Positions 25,448-34,000 are shown, numbered from the stretch's first letter. The stretch is DNA of 64,000 nucleotides from Solirubrobacteraceae bacterium (GCA_025449845.1 JANWIP010000005.1:203159-267158), one strand, 5' to 3'. Numbers and translations are program-made. Notes: generated from the sequence alone by a model not told the origin.

Positions 25448-25795
25448 CTACTCCAGCGGCTTTCCGGCTGCCACATCGAGCGCCTCAGAGGGCGAGATCG
25501 TACGCAGCACGCGGCCCCCGCCGTCGCGCACCTCGATCCTCATGCCCCCGCTCTGGGAGTCGTGGGCGAAGTGCAGTTCGCGGCCCTGTGCGCGCAGCGT
25601 GTCGTGCATGCGTGCCGCGCCGGCCATTTCATCCAGCACCTCCCGCGGAGGGCTGGAGGGGAACGTGTCTAAAGACACAGGAAACTCCCCCGGCGATGCC
25701 GTGGGGTTGGGGGCGCCCGTGCGCCGGGCAGCGCCGACGCCGTGGGCGGCGCGCAGCGTGATCGATCCCTCTGTGGGCGGGATTGGCGAGCTCAT
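25448..25795 (-). CDS. flaG: FlaG-family flagellar protein
   Basis: FlaG proteins lie next to fliD and influence filament length; the mechanism is unclear. The start ATG at 25795 is preceded by AGGAGG at 8 bases, giving 115 residues. The N-terminal half is Pro/Ser-rich; the C-terminal domain has ELHFAHDSQSGGMRIEVRDG and VLRTISPSEALDVA, matching the FlaG pattern 'L.F..D...G.....V.D..TGEVIRQIPPEE'. A longer GTG start at 25864 would begin almost at the promoter and is unlikely. Confidence 0.8.
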   Translation of the reverse strand: MSSPIPPTEGSITLRAAHGVGAARRTGAPNPTASPGEFPVSLDTFPSSPPREVLDEMAGAARMHDTLRAQGRELHFAHDSQSGGMRIEVRDGGGRVLRTISPSEALDVAAGKPLE

Positions 25796-25866
25796 GCCGT
25801 ATTCCTCCTGAAAGCACTCTTTGCGGGTCCGTCCTTGGGCCGCTTCGCTCTTTGACTTGTCCACCG

Positions 25867-25894
25867 TGATCGACCCCTACCCCCGAAAGCTTTA
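25867..25894 (-). promoter_or_regulatory. Sigma-28 (FliA)-type promoter for flaG-fliD
   Basis: Read on the minus strand: TAAAGCTT, 12 bases, GTCGATCA. The TAA of the -35 box is also the stop codon of the upstream glycosyltransferase gene. Spacing is one base longer than the consensus. The leader to flaG would be about 65 bases. Confidence 0.5.
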
Positions 25895-28318
25895 GGCTGC
25901 CGCGCGCCGCTCGGCATCCTCGTCCATCCGATTCTCGCCGCTTCCCTGCGCGGCGTCGCTCACGGCGGGCTCGTCCATGCCGCTCGCGCGCACGCGCTCA
26001 AGCAGTTCCGCCGCCGAGGAATGCTCGGGCTGGGCGGCAAGGGCCGCCTGCGCGAAGTCCACTGCCTCCCGCGCCATTCCCTGGCGCTCGGCCACGCGGG
26101 CGAGGCCGAACAGCGCTCGTACGTCCTCGGGCTGCTCGCGGCACACCGTCAGCCATTCTTCCGCGGCGCTGGCCGCAAAGCCGCGGCGCAGATACAACTC
26201 CCCCAACAGCTCGCTGCGCTCGCGCGGTGCCAAGGGGGTGCGCTGAAGTAGCCCCAGCGCCACTTCAAACACCTCGAAGTCGTGCACTCTCAGCAGCGCC
26301 TCAAGAATTATCTCCAGGAGCACCAGCGCCTCGTCCGTCAGCTCGATCTCGGTCTGCCTGGTGGCGCCTGCCAGCTCAAACCAAGCTGTGAACAGATCCA
26401 GCTCAGCGGGCGTCATTGTCGTGCCCTGCGCACGTGCCAGGGCAGCTCCCGCGCCCACCTTGTCGCCGCCGGCAAGGCGCGCGAACAGCTCGCTGCGACA
26501 GGCCATGACCGCCAGCTGGTCCTCGGTGCGAATCTCGCAGGCCACGGCGGCCGCCTCGAAGTAGCGTCGCTGGGCCAGCAGCGACTCGGCCAGCGCCACG
26601 CGCGCGCGACTGGAGTTCGGTTGGCGCTCCAACACCAGCCGAAACTGTTGCTCGCCGGCCTCGGTTGCCCCACCCTCATACAGCGCCGTGCCCAGCAGGA
26701 AGCACGCTGCCGCATTGGGCTCGGGCACGCGTCGCTGCACCTCCGCCAACACCTGCTCGGGCGCCGCCCCCTGGGCCAACAGGGCGCTGGCGTAGGGCAG
26801 CAGCGCACCGATGAACTCGGGATACTCGCTCACGCAGCGCTCCAACAGCTCCTTGGCCTGCGCCACCTGGCCTTGGGTCAGGCGCAGTTCTCCGAGCGCG
26901 ATCATCGCCAGGAAGGTGCCGCAGCCGACCGTTGCCGTGTAGTGGCCAGGGGCGTCGCCCATCTCGAGGCAGCGCTCATACAGCGCCATCGCCTGCTCGA
27001 TCTCGCCCAGCCCCACGTGAGCGGCGCCCTGCTCCAGCACCAGGTCCGTGAAACCGGGGAAACGCGCGAGCCCTTCCTCGGCACGATCGATCGCGTCCTG
27101 CAGGCGCCCACAGGCGCGCGTCGCGCGCACCAGGCGGTTGGCCAGTGCCGGGGCGAACTGGTAGGTGTCGCGCGCGGGGTCGGCCTCCAGGATCTCCCAC
27201 GCGCGCTCCAGCTCCACGAGCGCCGCCGCGGGGTCGCCGGCAACGGCGTACTCCGCCCCGAGGTTGTAGTGCAGAAAAGGCGTCTCCGGGCCCTCCTCCT
27301 GCTGCATGCGCAGCAGCTCGATGTTGCGTCGCGACTTCTCGCGCGCGTCGCGCACCGCCCCTAGGTAGCCGTAGTGCTCGATGCGCACATTGGTGTACTC
27401 CAGACGCTCGGGCAGGTAGGTCGGAAGCGTGCTCGCGATCTGCTCGTGCAGCCGCCCGCGGTAGCGGTACTGCGGGCGGTTGCGAAAGACCCGCAGCGTG
27501 TTGTGGGTCACCGCGGTGCCGGCATCCAGCTCGCCCGTGTAGTTCGTCTCCGCCACATAGAAAGCCTCGCGCCAGGTGCGACCCGTCAGCGAGCGCAGCA
27601 GATCCACATCCTCCACGACCAGTAGCTCATCAGCGTCCAGCACCAGCGTCCAATCCCCCGTCGCCGCGTCGAACGCCACGTTGCGCGCCTCGCCAAAGGA
27701 GCCCGTCCACTCGCGCTCGATCACGTTTGCTCCGAAGGACCGCGCGATCTCGATCGTGGCGTCCTTGGAGCCCGTATCCACGATCACCATCTCATCAACC
27801 GCTCCCCGCACCGCTTGCAGGCAGCGCCCCAGCATCTCCTGCTCGTCGCGCACGATCATGCAGAGGCTCAGTCGCAGACCTTGCGCCGGCTGCGCGCGCT
27901 GTGCAACGAGTGCCGCGCGCCGCTCGAGCTCGCCCACCGAGGGGTGCAGCATTCCGGCTCGCTTGCGCCCGCGCAGGGATCGGCGTCGCTGGGCGAGCTG
28001 GGCGAGATTGCGCTGCACCTCGCCGAGTGCCGGGTCCAGGCGTAGGGCGGCCTCGAACAGTTGCTGCGCGGCGTCCAGGCTCCACAGCTCATACAGCGCC
28101 ACTCCAGCGAGGTTGAGCAGCTTCGGCTCGCTCGGTTCGCCCTCCAGTGCCTCAAGAGCGTTCGTGGCCACGGTGGCATACAGCTCTGGCAGGCGACTTT
28201 GCCGTGCGTTGGCAGCGTCCGCAAGGCCCCGCTCGATCAGCTTCACAACGGCCTGGTAACGGCTGTTGTGGTCCTGCTCGCCGAATGTGGGGTGGGCGGT
28301 CATGGCGATCACAGTCAT
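25892..28318 (-). CDS. Glycosyltransferase family 2 protein with long TPR array
   Basis: An 808-residue predicted cytoplasmic glycosyltransferase. After a helical N-terminal region with one TPR-like unit, a GT2 domain lies at about residues 155-380: LRLSLCMIVRDEQEMLGRCL, MVIVDTGSKDATIEIARSFG, EARNVAFDAATGDWTLVLDA DE(LL)-type DxD motif, then YRYRGRLHEQI. The last 400 residues are Ala/Leu/Glu-rich repeats of TPR type. It sits between flaG and fliA, so flagellin glycosylation is a fair inference (TPR-containing OGT-like enzymes modify flagellin in other bacteria). Start ATG at 28318 or 28303 cannot be separated; no clear ribosome binding site. The C-terminus ends at the flaG promoter. Confidence 0.82.
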   Translation of the reverse strand: MTVIAMTAHPTFGEQDHNSRYQAVVKLIERGLADAANARQSRLPELYATVATNALEALEGEPSEPKLLNLAGVALYELWSLDAAQQLFEAALRLDPALGEVQRNLAQLAQRRRSLRGRKRAGMLHPSVGELERRAALVAQRAQPAQGLRLSLCMIVRDEQEMLGRCLQAVRGAVDEMVIVDTGSKDATIEIARSFGANVIEREWTGSFGEARNVAFDAATGDWTLVLDADELLVVEDVDLLRSLTGRTWREAFYVAETNYTGELDAGTAVTHNTLRVFRNRPQYRYRGRLHEQIASTLPTYLPERLEYTNVRIEHYGYLGAVRDAREKSRRNIELLRMQQEEGPETPFLHYNLGAEYAVAGDPAAALVELERAWEILEADPARDTYQFAPALANRLVRATRACGRLQDAIDRAEEGLARFPGFTDLVLEQGAAHVGLGEIEQAMALYERCLEMGDAPGHYTATVGCGTFLAMIALGELRLTQGQVAQAKELLERCVSEYPEFIGALLPYASALLAQGAAPEQVLAEVQRRVPEPNAAACFLLGTALYEGGATEAGEQQFRLVLERQPNSSRARVALAESLLAQRRYFEAAAVACEIRTEDQLAVMACRSELFARLAGGDKVGAGAALARAQGTTMTPAELDLFTAWFELAGATRQTEIELTDEALVLLEIILEALLRVHDFEVFEVALGLLQRTPLAPRERSELLGELYLRRGFAASAAEEWLTVCREQPEDVRALFGLARVAERQGMAREAVDFAQAALAAQPEHSSAAELLERVRASGMDEPAVSDAAQGSGENRMDEDAERRAAA

Positions 28319-28395
28319 CGACCGGCCCGCGCGATACCTGAGGCTCGTCCCACCTACTGAGGGCGCCCGATTTTCTGGCGCCTTCGATTCGGGGC

Positions 28396-28423
28396 TCAAG
28401 TGTCCGTGCAAAGCCACCGATGA
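28396..28423 (+). promoter_or_regulatory. Possible sigma-28-type promoter for fliA
   Basis: TCAAGTGT, 12 bases, ACCGATGA: 6 of 8 at each box, with one extra spacer base. If used, fliA would be autoregulated. The leader then holds a perfect 6-bp hairpin GTCTCC-CGGGAC-GGAGAC at 28432-28449, between promoter and start codon. The 162-base gap to the divergent glycosyltransferase also holds the hairpin GGCGCC-CGATTTTCT-GGCGCC near 28361-28381. Confidence 0.4.
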
Positions 28424-28480
28424 GGACGACTGTCTCCCGGGACGGAGACGTGAATGTTCCCTCGAAGCCGGAGCTGACAA

Positions 28481-29290
28481 ATGCAAACCAAGGAGCAGGG
28501 CGCCGCCAGGGTCTCGGCCGCTGAAGTGCTGACTTTGTGGCTGCGCTACCAGCGCACCGGCGACTCGCGTCTGCGCGACCGCCTCGTCTTCATCTTCATG
28601 CCCATGGTTCGCTACATCGTCTACCGCAAGGTCCGCGAGGTCCCCGCGCAGTGCGAGGTGGAGGACTTCCTCTCCTGTGGTCTTGAGGCGCTGCTGCGCT
28701 CGATCGACCGCTATGACCCCGAGAAGGGCGCCACGCTCGAGCAGTTCGCCTGGACGCGCATCCATGGCGCGGTGCTCGATGAGCTGCGCCGCCACGACTG
28801 GGCGCCACGTTCCCTGCGTCGCGCCGAGCGCGCCATCAACGGTGCGCGCGACCAGTTCGCCTCCACGCACGAGCGCCAGCCCACGCGTGAGGAGCTGGCC
28901 ACCGCGGCCGGCATGGAGCCATCCGAGCTCTCGCATCGCCTCGATGAGATCGCGCTGGCCGATGTGGCCTCCTTGAACAAGACCGTGCGCTCTGAGGACT
29001 CGACCACGATCGAGCGCATCGACACGCTGGAGAGCACCGACGAGGACGCCGATCCCAGTCTCTCCGCCGAGCGGCGCGCGGCCAAGGAACGTTTCCGCAC
29101 CGCTTTTGCCCAGCTGCCCGCCCGCGAGCGTCAGGTCGCGGTGCTCCTGTATGTCGAGGGGCGCACGCTGCGCGACATCGGCGCTCGTCTGGGCGTCTCC
29201 GAGAGTCGCGTCTCGCAGATTCACACCGAGCTGCGACGGCGCCTGCGCGAGCAGCTCGCCAGCGACGCCTCGCTCTTCTCGGCCGTCTAG
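28481..29290 (+). CDS. fliA: Flagellar sigma factor FliA (sigma-28)
   Basis: Sigma factor of the FliA/WhiG type that directs RNA polymerase to flagellar promoters. The 269-residue protein shows region 2 (YQRTGDSRLRDRLVFIFMPM, then VEDFLSCGLEALLRSIDRYD and GATLEQFAWTRIHGAVLDEL RR), region 3 (the LRRAERAINGAR to GMEPSELSHRL part) and region 4 (AFAQLPARERQVAVLLYVEG, then LRDIGARLGVSESRVSQIHT). GGAG lies 8 bases before the ATG. It heads the plus-strand arm, divergent from the glycosyltransferase. No anti-sigma FlgM gene is seen in the window. Confidence 0.93.
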   Translation: MQTKEQGAARVSAAEVLTLWLRYQRTGDSRLRDRLVFIFMPMVRYIVYRKVREVPAQCEVEDFLSCGLEALLRSIDRYDPEKGATLEQFAWTRIHGAVLDELRRHDWAPRSLRRAERAINGARDQFASTHERQPTREELATAAGMEPSELSHRLDEIALADVASLNKTVRSEDSTTIERIDTLESTDEDADPSLSAERRAAKERFRTAFAQLPARERQVAVLLYVEGRTLRDIGARLGVSESRVSQIHTELRRRLREQLASDASLFSAV

Positions 29291-29314
29291 TTCTTGCCAG
29301 CACGCGGCCAACAC

Positions 29315-29331
29315 CGGCCCCCCTGGGGCCG
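29315..29331 (+). terminator. Probable terminator after fliA
   Basis: Perfect 7-bp GC-rich hairpin CGGCCCC-CCT-GGGGCCG, 25 bases after the fliA stop, followed by a T-rich run TCTCTTAATTCGTTT. The flgF promoter starts 18 bases further on. Confidence 0.55.
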
Positions 29332-29348
29332 TCTCTTAATTCGTTTCC

Positions 29349-29375
29349 TAAAGAAGCTGCGCTTGCGGCCGAACA
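29349..29375 (+). promoter_or_regulatory. Sigma-28 (FliA)-type promoter for flgF
   Basis: TAAAGAAG, 11 bases, GCCGAACA. The -10 box ends 10 bases before the flgF ATG, so the leader would be only a few bases and the GGAG upstream of the ATG may not be transcribed. It would drive flgF through csrA. Confidence 0.7.
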
Positions 29376-29385
29376 CCGGAGTGAG

Positions 29386-30081
29386 ATGGACCTCGGTCTC
29401 TACATCGCCGCAACGGGCATGGTCGCTGAGCAGACGCGGCAGGATCAGCTCACCAACGATCTCGCCAACGCCTCGACGCCCGGCTTCAAGCCCGACAAGA
29501 CTCCGCAGCGCAGCTTCGGCGAAATGCTGCTCTCCAACACCTCCACGGGGCAGCCCATCGGCACGATCGACATGGGCGTGCAGCTCGGTTCCACTGTCAC
29601 CGACATGACGCCCGCCGGCATGCACGACACCGGGCAGCCGCTCGACTTCGGCATCGTCGGGTCAGGTTTCTTCGCGGTCAAGACCGCGCAGGGCGTGCGC
29701 TACACGCGCGACGGGCAGTTCAGCGCCTCGGCCTCGGGGCAGCTCGTGGACACCGCCGGCAATCAGGTGCTCGATCAGCTGGGCAAGCCGATCGCCGTCG
29801 GCTCCGAAGGGCACGTCGCCTCCTCCGCGCTCGGCGTCTTTGAAGTGCCCGCTGCCGTCAAACAGGGGGAAAACCTCTTCTCCGGCAGCGCATCCGGTAA
29901 GGGCGCCGGCAGCGTGCGCCAAGGCGCGCTTGAGGAAGCAGGCGTGGATGCCGCCAAGGCGATGGTCGACATGATCGGCTCCATGCGCACCTACCAGTCC
30001 GGCCAGCAGGCAATCCAGGCCATCGACCAGACCCTGCAGGCGGCCTCCACGCAGGTCGGCTCGCTGAACGCACCCGGATAG
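29386..30081 (+). CDS. flgF: Flagellar distal rod protein FlgF
   Basis: FlgF is a distal rod subunit. The 231-residue protein starts MDLGLYIAATGMVAEQTRQD with QLTNDLANASTPGFKPDKTP, and ends with the matching helix MVDMIGSMRTYQSGQQAIQA IDQTLQ. The middle has the FlgE/F/G core patterns PLDFGIVGSGFFAV and VRYTRDGQFSASASGQLVD. It is distinguished from FlgG only by order and slightly different ends, so FlgF/FlgG assignment between this and the next gene follows the usual flgF-flgG order. Confidence 0.85.
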   Translation: MDLGLYIAATGMVAEQTRQDQLTNDLANASTPGFKPDKTPQRSFGEMLLSNTSTGQPIGTIDMGVQLGSTVTDMTPAGMHDTGQPLDFGIVGSGFFAVKTAQGVRYTRDGQFSASASGQLVDTAGNQVLDQLGKPIAVGSEGHVASSALGVFEVPAAVKQGENLFSGSASGKGAGSVRQGALEEAGVDAAKAMVDMIGSMRTYQSGQQAIQAIDQTLQAASTQVGSLNAPG

Positions 30082-30102
30082 AAAGGCAAGGACACCACCA
30101 CC

Positions 30103-30834
30103 ATGCTCGAAGGTCTCTACTCAGCAGCGGCCGGCATGTCCGCCCAGCAGGAGCAGCTCGACACGATCGCCAACGATCTCGCCAACGTCTCCACCACCGG
30201 CTACAAGTCCGAGCGCGTCGGCTTTCAGGACCTGCTCTACAACCAGGTCAAGCAGGCCGGCACGTCCACCACGTCAGGTGCGGGCGCCGTGGCGAGCGTC
30301 ATCGGTCGTGACGGCGCGCAGGGGTCCCTGCAGCAGACCGGCCGCCCGCTCGATCTCGCGATCCAGGGTGAAGGGTTCTTTCAGGTCAAGCTTCCCTCCG
30401 GTCAGCTTGCGCTCACCCGCAACGGCGCGCTTTCCGTGGACGGGCAGGGCCATCTCGTCACCGCCGACGGCAGCCTGCTCGATCCCCCCATCACGCTGCC
30501 CGCCAAGGTGTCCGCCGCTGAAGTGTCGGTTGCCGCGGATGGCACCGTGAGCGCCGGCGCCACCAAGCTCGGGCAGATCGCGCTCGTCAACGTGCCCGCG
30601 CCCGACAAGCTGCTGGCCAACGGCCATGGGGGCTTCACCGTCACCGCCGCATCTGGTGCCGCCAAGGCCGTCGCTCACCCCCAGCTCATGCAGGGGGCGC
30701 TCGAGGGCTCAAACGTGGATATGGGCGCGGAGATGGTCACCATGATGAGCACCCAGCGCAACTACTCGCTGGCCTCCAGCGCCATCAAGACGCAGGACCA
30801 GATGCTCGCCATCGCCAACCAACTGCGCGCATGA
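30103..30834 (+). CDS. flgG: Flagellar distal rod protein FlgG
   Basis: FlgG builds the distal rod. The 243-residue protein starts MLEGLYSAAAGMSAQQEQLD followed by TIANDLANVSTTGYKSERVG, has PLDLAIQGEGFFQVKLPSGQ and ends NVDMGAEMVTMMSTQRNYSL ASSAIKTQDQML. It lies 21 bases after flgF and overlaps the next gene by 4 bases. The C-terminal pattern is the best FlgG match of the three FlgE/F/G proteins here. Confidence 0.9.
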   Translation: MLEGLYSAAAGMSAQQEQLDTIANDLANVSTTGYKSERVGFQDLLYNQVKQAGTSTTSGAGAVASVIGRDGAQGSLQQTGRPLDLAIQGEGFFQVKLPSGQLALTRNGALSVDGQGHLVTADGSLLDPPITLPAKVSAAEVSVAADGTVSAGATKLGQIALVNVPAPDKLLANGHGGFTVTAASGAAKAVAHPQLMQGALEGSNVDMGAEMVTMMSTQRNYSLASSAIKTQDQMLAIANQLRA

Positions 30835-31208
30835 GTACCGGGCTGCCACCGATAGACCCCACCTTCGAGCCCGCCTCCGTGCGAAATGGCTCGCCCGCAA
30901 TGCAGAAGGCCTATACCTCCGCGCTCAACTTTGAATCCATGCTCGTCCAGCAGCTCTCCCAGTCGCTCACCGAATCCGGTGGCCTCGGCGGGGAAGGGGA
31001 AGGCGAATCGGGAGGAGAAGGGGGAGGGGGAGGCGAAGGCGGCGGCGGTGGCAATCCCGTCAACACCCAGCTCTCATCACTGCTGCCCCAGACACTCACC
31101 AACAGCGTAATGAGCCATGGTGGCCTGGGGATGGCCCAGCAGCTCATGGGCTCGCTGTTGCCTGAGACAGCGTCGAAGATCAGCCCGAACGGAGGTGTGA
31201 AGGCATGA
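30831..31208 (+). CDS. flgJ: FlgJ-like rod-binding protein without muramidase domain
   Basis: Predicted rod cap/chaperone. The 125-residue protein has the rod-binding domain pattern: KAYTSALNFESMLVQQLSQS then, after a Gly/Glu low-complexity run (about residues 53-77, mostly G and E), the helix NSVMSHGGLGMAQQLMGSLL. FlgJ of enterobacteria carries a muramidase domain behind this; here it is absent and a separate SLT transglycosylase lies in the minus-strand arm at 15126. The glycine run inside the domain is unusual. It overlaps flgG and the next gene by 4 bases each. Confidence 0.78.
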   Translation: MSTGLPPIDPTFEPASVRNGSPAMQKAYTSALNFESMLVQQLSQSLTESGGLGGEGEGESGGEGGGGGEGGGGGNPVNTQLSSLLPQTLTNSVMSHGGLGMAQQLMGSLLPETASKISPNGGVKA

Positions 31209-31747
31209 CCGTCCTTGATGCTCTCAGCGAGGATGAGATGCTCGCCCACGATGTGCTGGCCCACCTGGACGCCCAGGTCGAGTCGGCCGAGCGGCTGCTT
31301 GGGGTGGTGTTGCAACAGGGCGTGGCGATCCGTGCGCGCGACGTGCACGCGGTAGTGCGTTTCGCGGGCCTGCTGCACGGGGAGATGAGCCGTCGCGAGG
31401 TGATCGAGGCCGAGCGCTCGCGGCTGTTGGCCCATAGTGGCGCGCTCTTGGGGATCGCTCCCGAGGCGGTAACGCTTACGCGTCTGGCGACTCTCATGGA
31501 TCCGCAGCGGGCGGAGCTGGCAATCGCCCGCAGCGCGCAGCTGCGCGGACTGTTGCACGAGTTGCAGCGCGAGCACGCCTGCAACCGTGCGTTGATGCGC
31601 CTGGAGCTGTCCTTCCTGGACCACCTCATGACCTCGCTGGCGCTCGATGGGGCGCACGGCTACGACCCTCAGGGCTCGACCTCCTCAACCTCTGCCACCG
31701 CCTCCCACTCGCGCGGAAACCTGCACGTGCTCGATCTCCGCGCCTGA
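31205..31747 (+). CDS. flgN: FlgN-like chaperone for hook-associated proteins
   Basis: FlgN is the export chaperone of FlgK and FlgL. The 180-residue protein is helical (LAHLDAQVESAERLLGVVLQ, AGLLHGEMSRREVIEAERSR, LHELQREHACNRALMRLELS) and ends in a Ser/Thr tail. Direct position ahead of flgK and flgL supports the name; family sequence conservation is low. Length is slightly above the usual 140-160. Confidence 0.75.
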   Translation: MTVLDALSEDEMLAHDVLAHLDAQVESAERLLGVVLQQGVAIRARDVHAVVRFAGLLHGEMSRREVIEAERSRLLAHSGALLGIAPEAVTLTRLATLMDPQRAELAIARSAQLRGLLHELQREHACNRALMRLELSFLDHLMTSLALDGAHGYDPQGSTSSTSATASHSRGNLHVLDLRA

Positions 31748-31768
31748 GCTGCCGAAACATATATCGCC

Positions 31769-33082
31769 ATGTCCATCCCCACACTGCAAGGACTCCAGAC
31801 CGCCCTCTCGGGCCTGATCGCCAATCAGGAGGCGATCGACACGACGGGGCACAACATCACCAACGCCAACACCCCTGGTTACTCGCGCCAAACGGCGGTG
31901 ATGCAGACCAACACGCCCCTGCCGATCGCGGCGATGTCGCCGCTCACCGGTGCGGGTGGGCAGATGGGCACGGGTGTGAACGTGACCACATTCACGCGCA
32001 TCCGCAACAGCTATCTCGATGCGCAATATCGCGCGCAGAGCGGCGCGCTGGGTTCTGCGTCCACTGAAGCCAACGAGCTTCAGCAGGCCCAGAGCGCCTT
32101 CGACGAGCCCTCCACGTCGGGCATCTCAAGCCAGCTCTCGGCCTTCTGGAGCTCTTGGAACTCGCTTGCCAACTCGCCCGCCAGCGAAGCCGCACGCGAG
32201 GGGGTGATCAGCAAGGGCGCCCAGCTGGCGACCACGCTCAATCAGCTCAGCGGCCAGATCGCGACGGTCTCCGCGCAGGCCACCCAGCAGTACGCATCGA
32301 TCACAGGCCCCACCGGAGAAGTGCAGGACGCCGCCAACCAGATCGCCCAACTCAACCATCAGATCCAGCTCTCCGAACAGGCCGGACAGCAGCCTAACGA
32401 CCTGCTGGATCGTCGCGATCAGCTGCTTGACAAGCTCTCAGAACTTGCCAACGTGACGGTCACCAAGGCCGCTAATGGGACTGACACCGTCACCTTTGGC
32501 GACGCCGCGAAGCCGCTCGTGGAAGGCACCACCGTCACCTGGCCGCAGGCATTGACCAAGGCTGCCGGCGGGTCGTTGGGGGCGCTGCTCGGAGTATCCG
32601 GCCCCGAAGGCGCCCTGGCCTCCTACAAGAGCGCATTGGATGAAGTGGCCAGCGCTCTGAATTCCTCCGTCAACGCGCTGCACACCTCAACGCCTTTCTT
32701 CACGGGCACCACCGCGGCCACGATCAAGGTTGCCGTGACCCCCGCGCAAGTGCAGACCTCCTCGACCGTCGCGTCCGGCGGAAACGACGTGGCACAGGCC
32801 ATCGCCGCCCTGCGCGGCGGTGCCGCCGACCGCCGCTATGCGGGCCTCATTGCGCAGGTGGGCAGCGATGTGCAGACCGCGCAGGACAACCAGAACACCT
32901 CCCAGGCCGTCGTCAGCGCCATCAGCAACCAGCGCCAGAGCGTCTCCGGGGTGTCCCTGGACGAGGAAATGACCAACCTCATCAGCTATCAGCGCGGGTA
33001 TCAGGCTTCTGCGCGCACGCTCACGGCGATGGATCAGATGCTCGACACCCTCATTAATCACACCGGCATGGCGGGGTTGTAG
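31769..33082 (+). CDS. flgK: Hook-associated protein 1, FlgK
   Basis: FlgK is the first hook-filament junction protein. The 437-residue protein starts MSIPTLQGLQTALSGLIANQ followed by EAIDTTGHNITNANTPGYSR, the FlgK N-terminus, and ends SLDEEMTNLISYQRGYQASA RTLTAMDQMLDTLIN. Length is short for FlgK (often 450-600), so the outer domains are reduced. It begins 21 bases after flgN and is 3 bases from flgL. Confidence 0.94.
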   Translation: MSIPTLQGLQTALSGLIANQEAIDTTGHNITNANTPGYSRQTAVMQTNTPLPIAAMSPLTGAGGQMGTGVNVTTFTRIRNSYLDAQYRAQSGALGSASTEANELQQAQSAFDEPSTSGISSQLSAFWSSWNSLANSPASEAAREGVISKGAQLATTLNQLSGQIATVSAQATQQYASITGPTGEVQDAANQIAQLNHQIQLSEQAGQQPNDLLDRRDQLLDKLSELANVTVTKAANGTDTVTFGDAAKPLVEGTTVTWPQALTKAAGGSLGALLGVSGPEGALASYKSALDEVASALNSSVNALHTSTPFFTGTTAATIKVAVTPAQVQTSSTVASGGNDVAQAIAALRGGAADRRYAGLIAQVGSDVQTAQDNQNTSQAVVSAISNQRQSVSGVSLDEEMTNLISYQRGYQASARTLTAMDQMLDTLINHTGMAGL

Positions 33083-33085
33083 GTC

Positions 33086-34000
33086 ATGAGCACGCGCATC
33101 ACATCCACGATGATCGCGGGCACCACGCTCACCGACATCAACGCCGCCCTCAGCGGCATGCAGCGCAGCGAGAGCGAACTGGCCTCGGGCAAATCCATTT
33201 TGCAGCCATCCGACAATCCCTATGGCGCCAGTCGCGCGATCGAACTGCAGAGCACCATCGATGGCATGTCCTCCTATGCGGCCGGCGCGCAGGACGGCAT
33301 CTCCTGGACGCAGACGGCGTCCAGTGCCTTGAACAACATCAACGAAGTCGGCCAGCGTGTGCGGGAGCTCCTGGTGGAGGCCTCCAACGGAGTCAACAAT
33401 CCCATCGACCGCACGGCCATCGCCGAAGAGGTGGATCAGCTGGCGGCGACGGTCAAGCAGGACGCCAACACGCAGTACGCCGGCCAGTACGTCTTCTCGG
33501 GCACCCTCACCGCCACAGCCCCCTACAAGGCGGGGGCTGAAGACGAATACCAGGGCAACGCGGGCCAGATCACACGCGCGATCGGTCCCGGAGCCTCGGT
33601 GGCGATCAACACCAACATCTCCACGCTGCTGGGCAATGGCCAGGCCAGCGGTGACGGCAAGCTGCTCGATGTCCTGCGCACCATCTCCCAACACCTGCGC
33701 AGCGGCGTGCCCGCCGAAGAGGCGGCGCTCGGCAGCACCGACCTGAAAAATCTCGACGGCAACCTCCAATCGCTCACCACTATGCAGGCAGGCGCCGGAG
33801 CCATCACCGCGCAGATGCAGGTCGCTCTCAATCGCATCGAAGACCTGCAGATCACCGCTGCCAAGACGCTGTCGAGCACCCAGGACGCCGATCTGGCCAA
33901 GGTCTCGATCGCCTATTCCAGCGAGCAGGCCGCCTACAATGCCGCGCTGCGCGCGGGGGCGAGCATCGTGCAGACGTCCCTGCTTGACTTCCTGCACTAG
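33086..34000 (+). CDS. flgL: Hook-associated protein 3, FlgL
   Basis: FlgL is the second junction protein and a flagellin homologue. The 304-residue protein has the flagellin-type N-terminus (LTDINAALSGMQRSESELAS, GKSILQPSDNPYGASRAIEL) and C-terminus (ISTQDADLAKVSIAYSSEQA-like: STQDADLAKVSIAYSSEQAA YNAAL). It is not flagellin itself because of its position after flgK and the FlgL-like middle with YVFSGTLTATAPY. It is followed by fliW 44 bases on. Confidence 0.93.
   Translation: MSTRITSTMIAGTTLTDINAALSGMQRSESELASGKSILQPSDNPYGASRAIELQSTIDGMSSYAAGAQDGISWTQTASSALNNINEVGQRVRELLVEASNGVNNPIDRTAIAEEVDQLAATVKQDANTQYAGQYVFSGTLTATAPYKAGAEDEYQGNAGQITRAIGPGASVAINTNISTLLGNGQASGDGKLLDVLRTISQHLRSGVPAEEAALGSTDLKNLDGNLQSLTTMQAGAGAITAQMQVALNRIEDLQITAAKTLSSTQDADLAKVSIAYSSEQAAYNAALRAGASIVQTSLLDFLH

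Noticed and set aside
28319..28480. Possible c-di-GMP-I (GEMM) riboswitch before fliA, suggested by GTGCAAAGCCACCG
   Set aside because: The upstream AGGGCAAACC half and the expected stem layout are missing; the segment is better explained as spacer and -10 box of a FliA-type promoter.
28319..29314. Extension of the glycosyltransferase frame to a start at 29314
   Set aside because: It is antisense to fliA across its whole length; the extension lacks family similarity.
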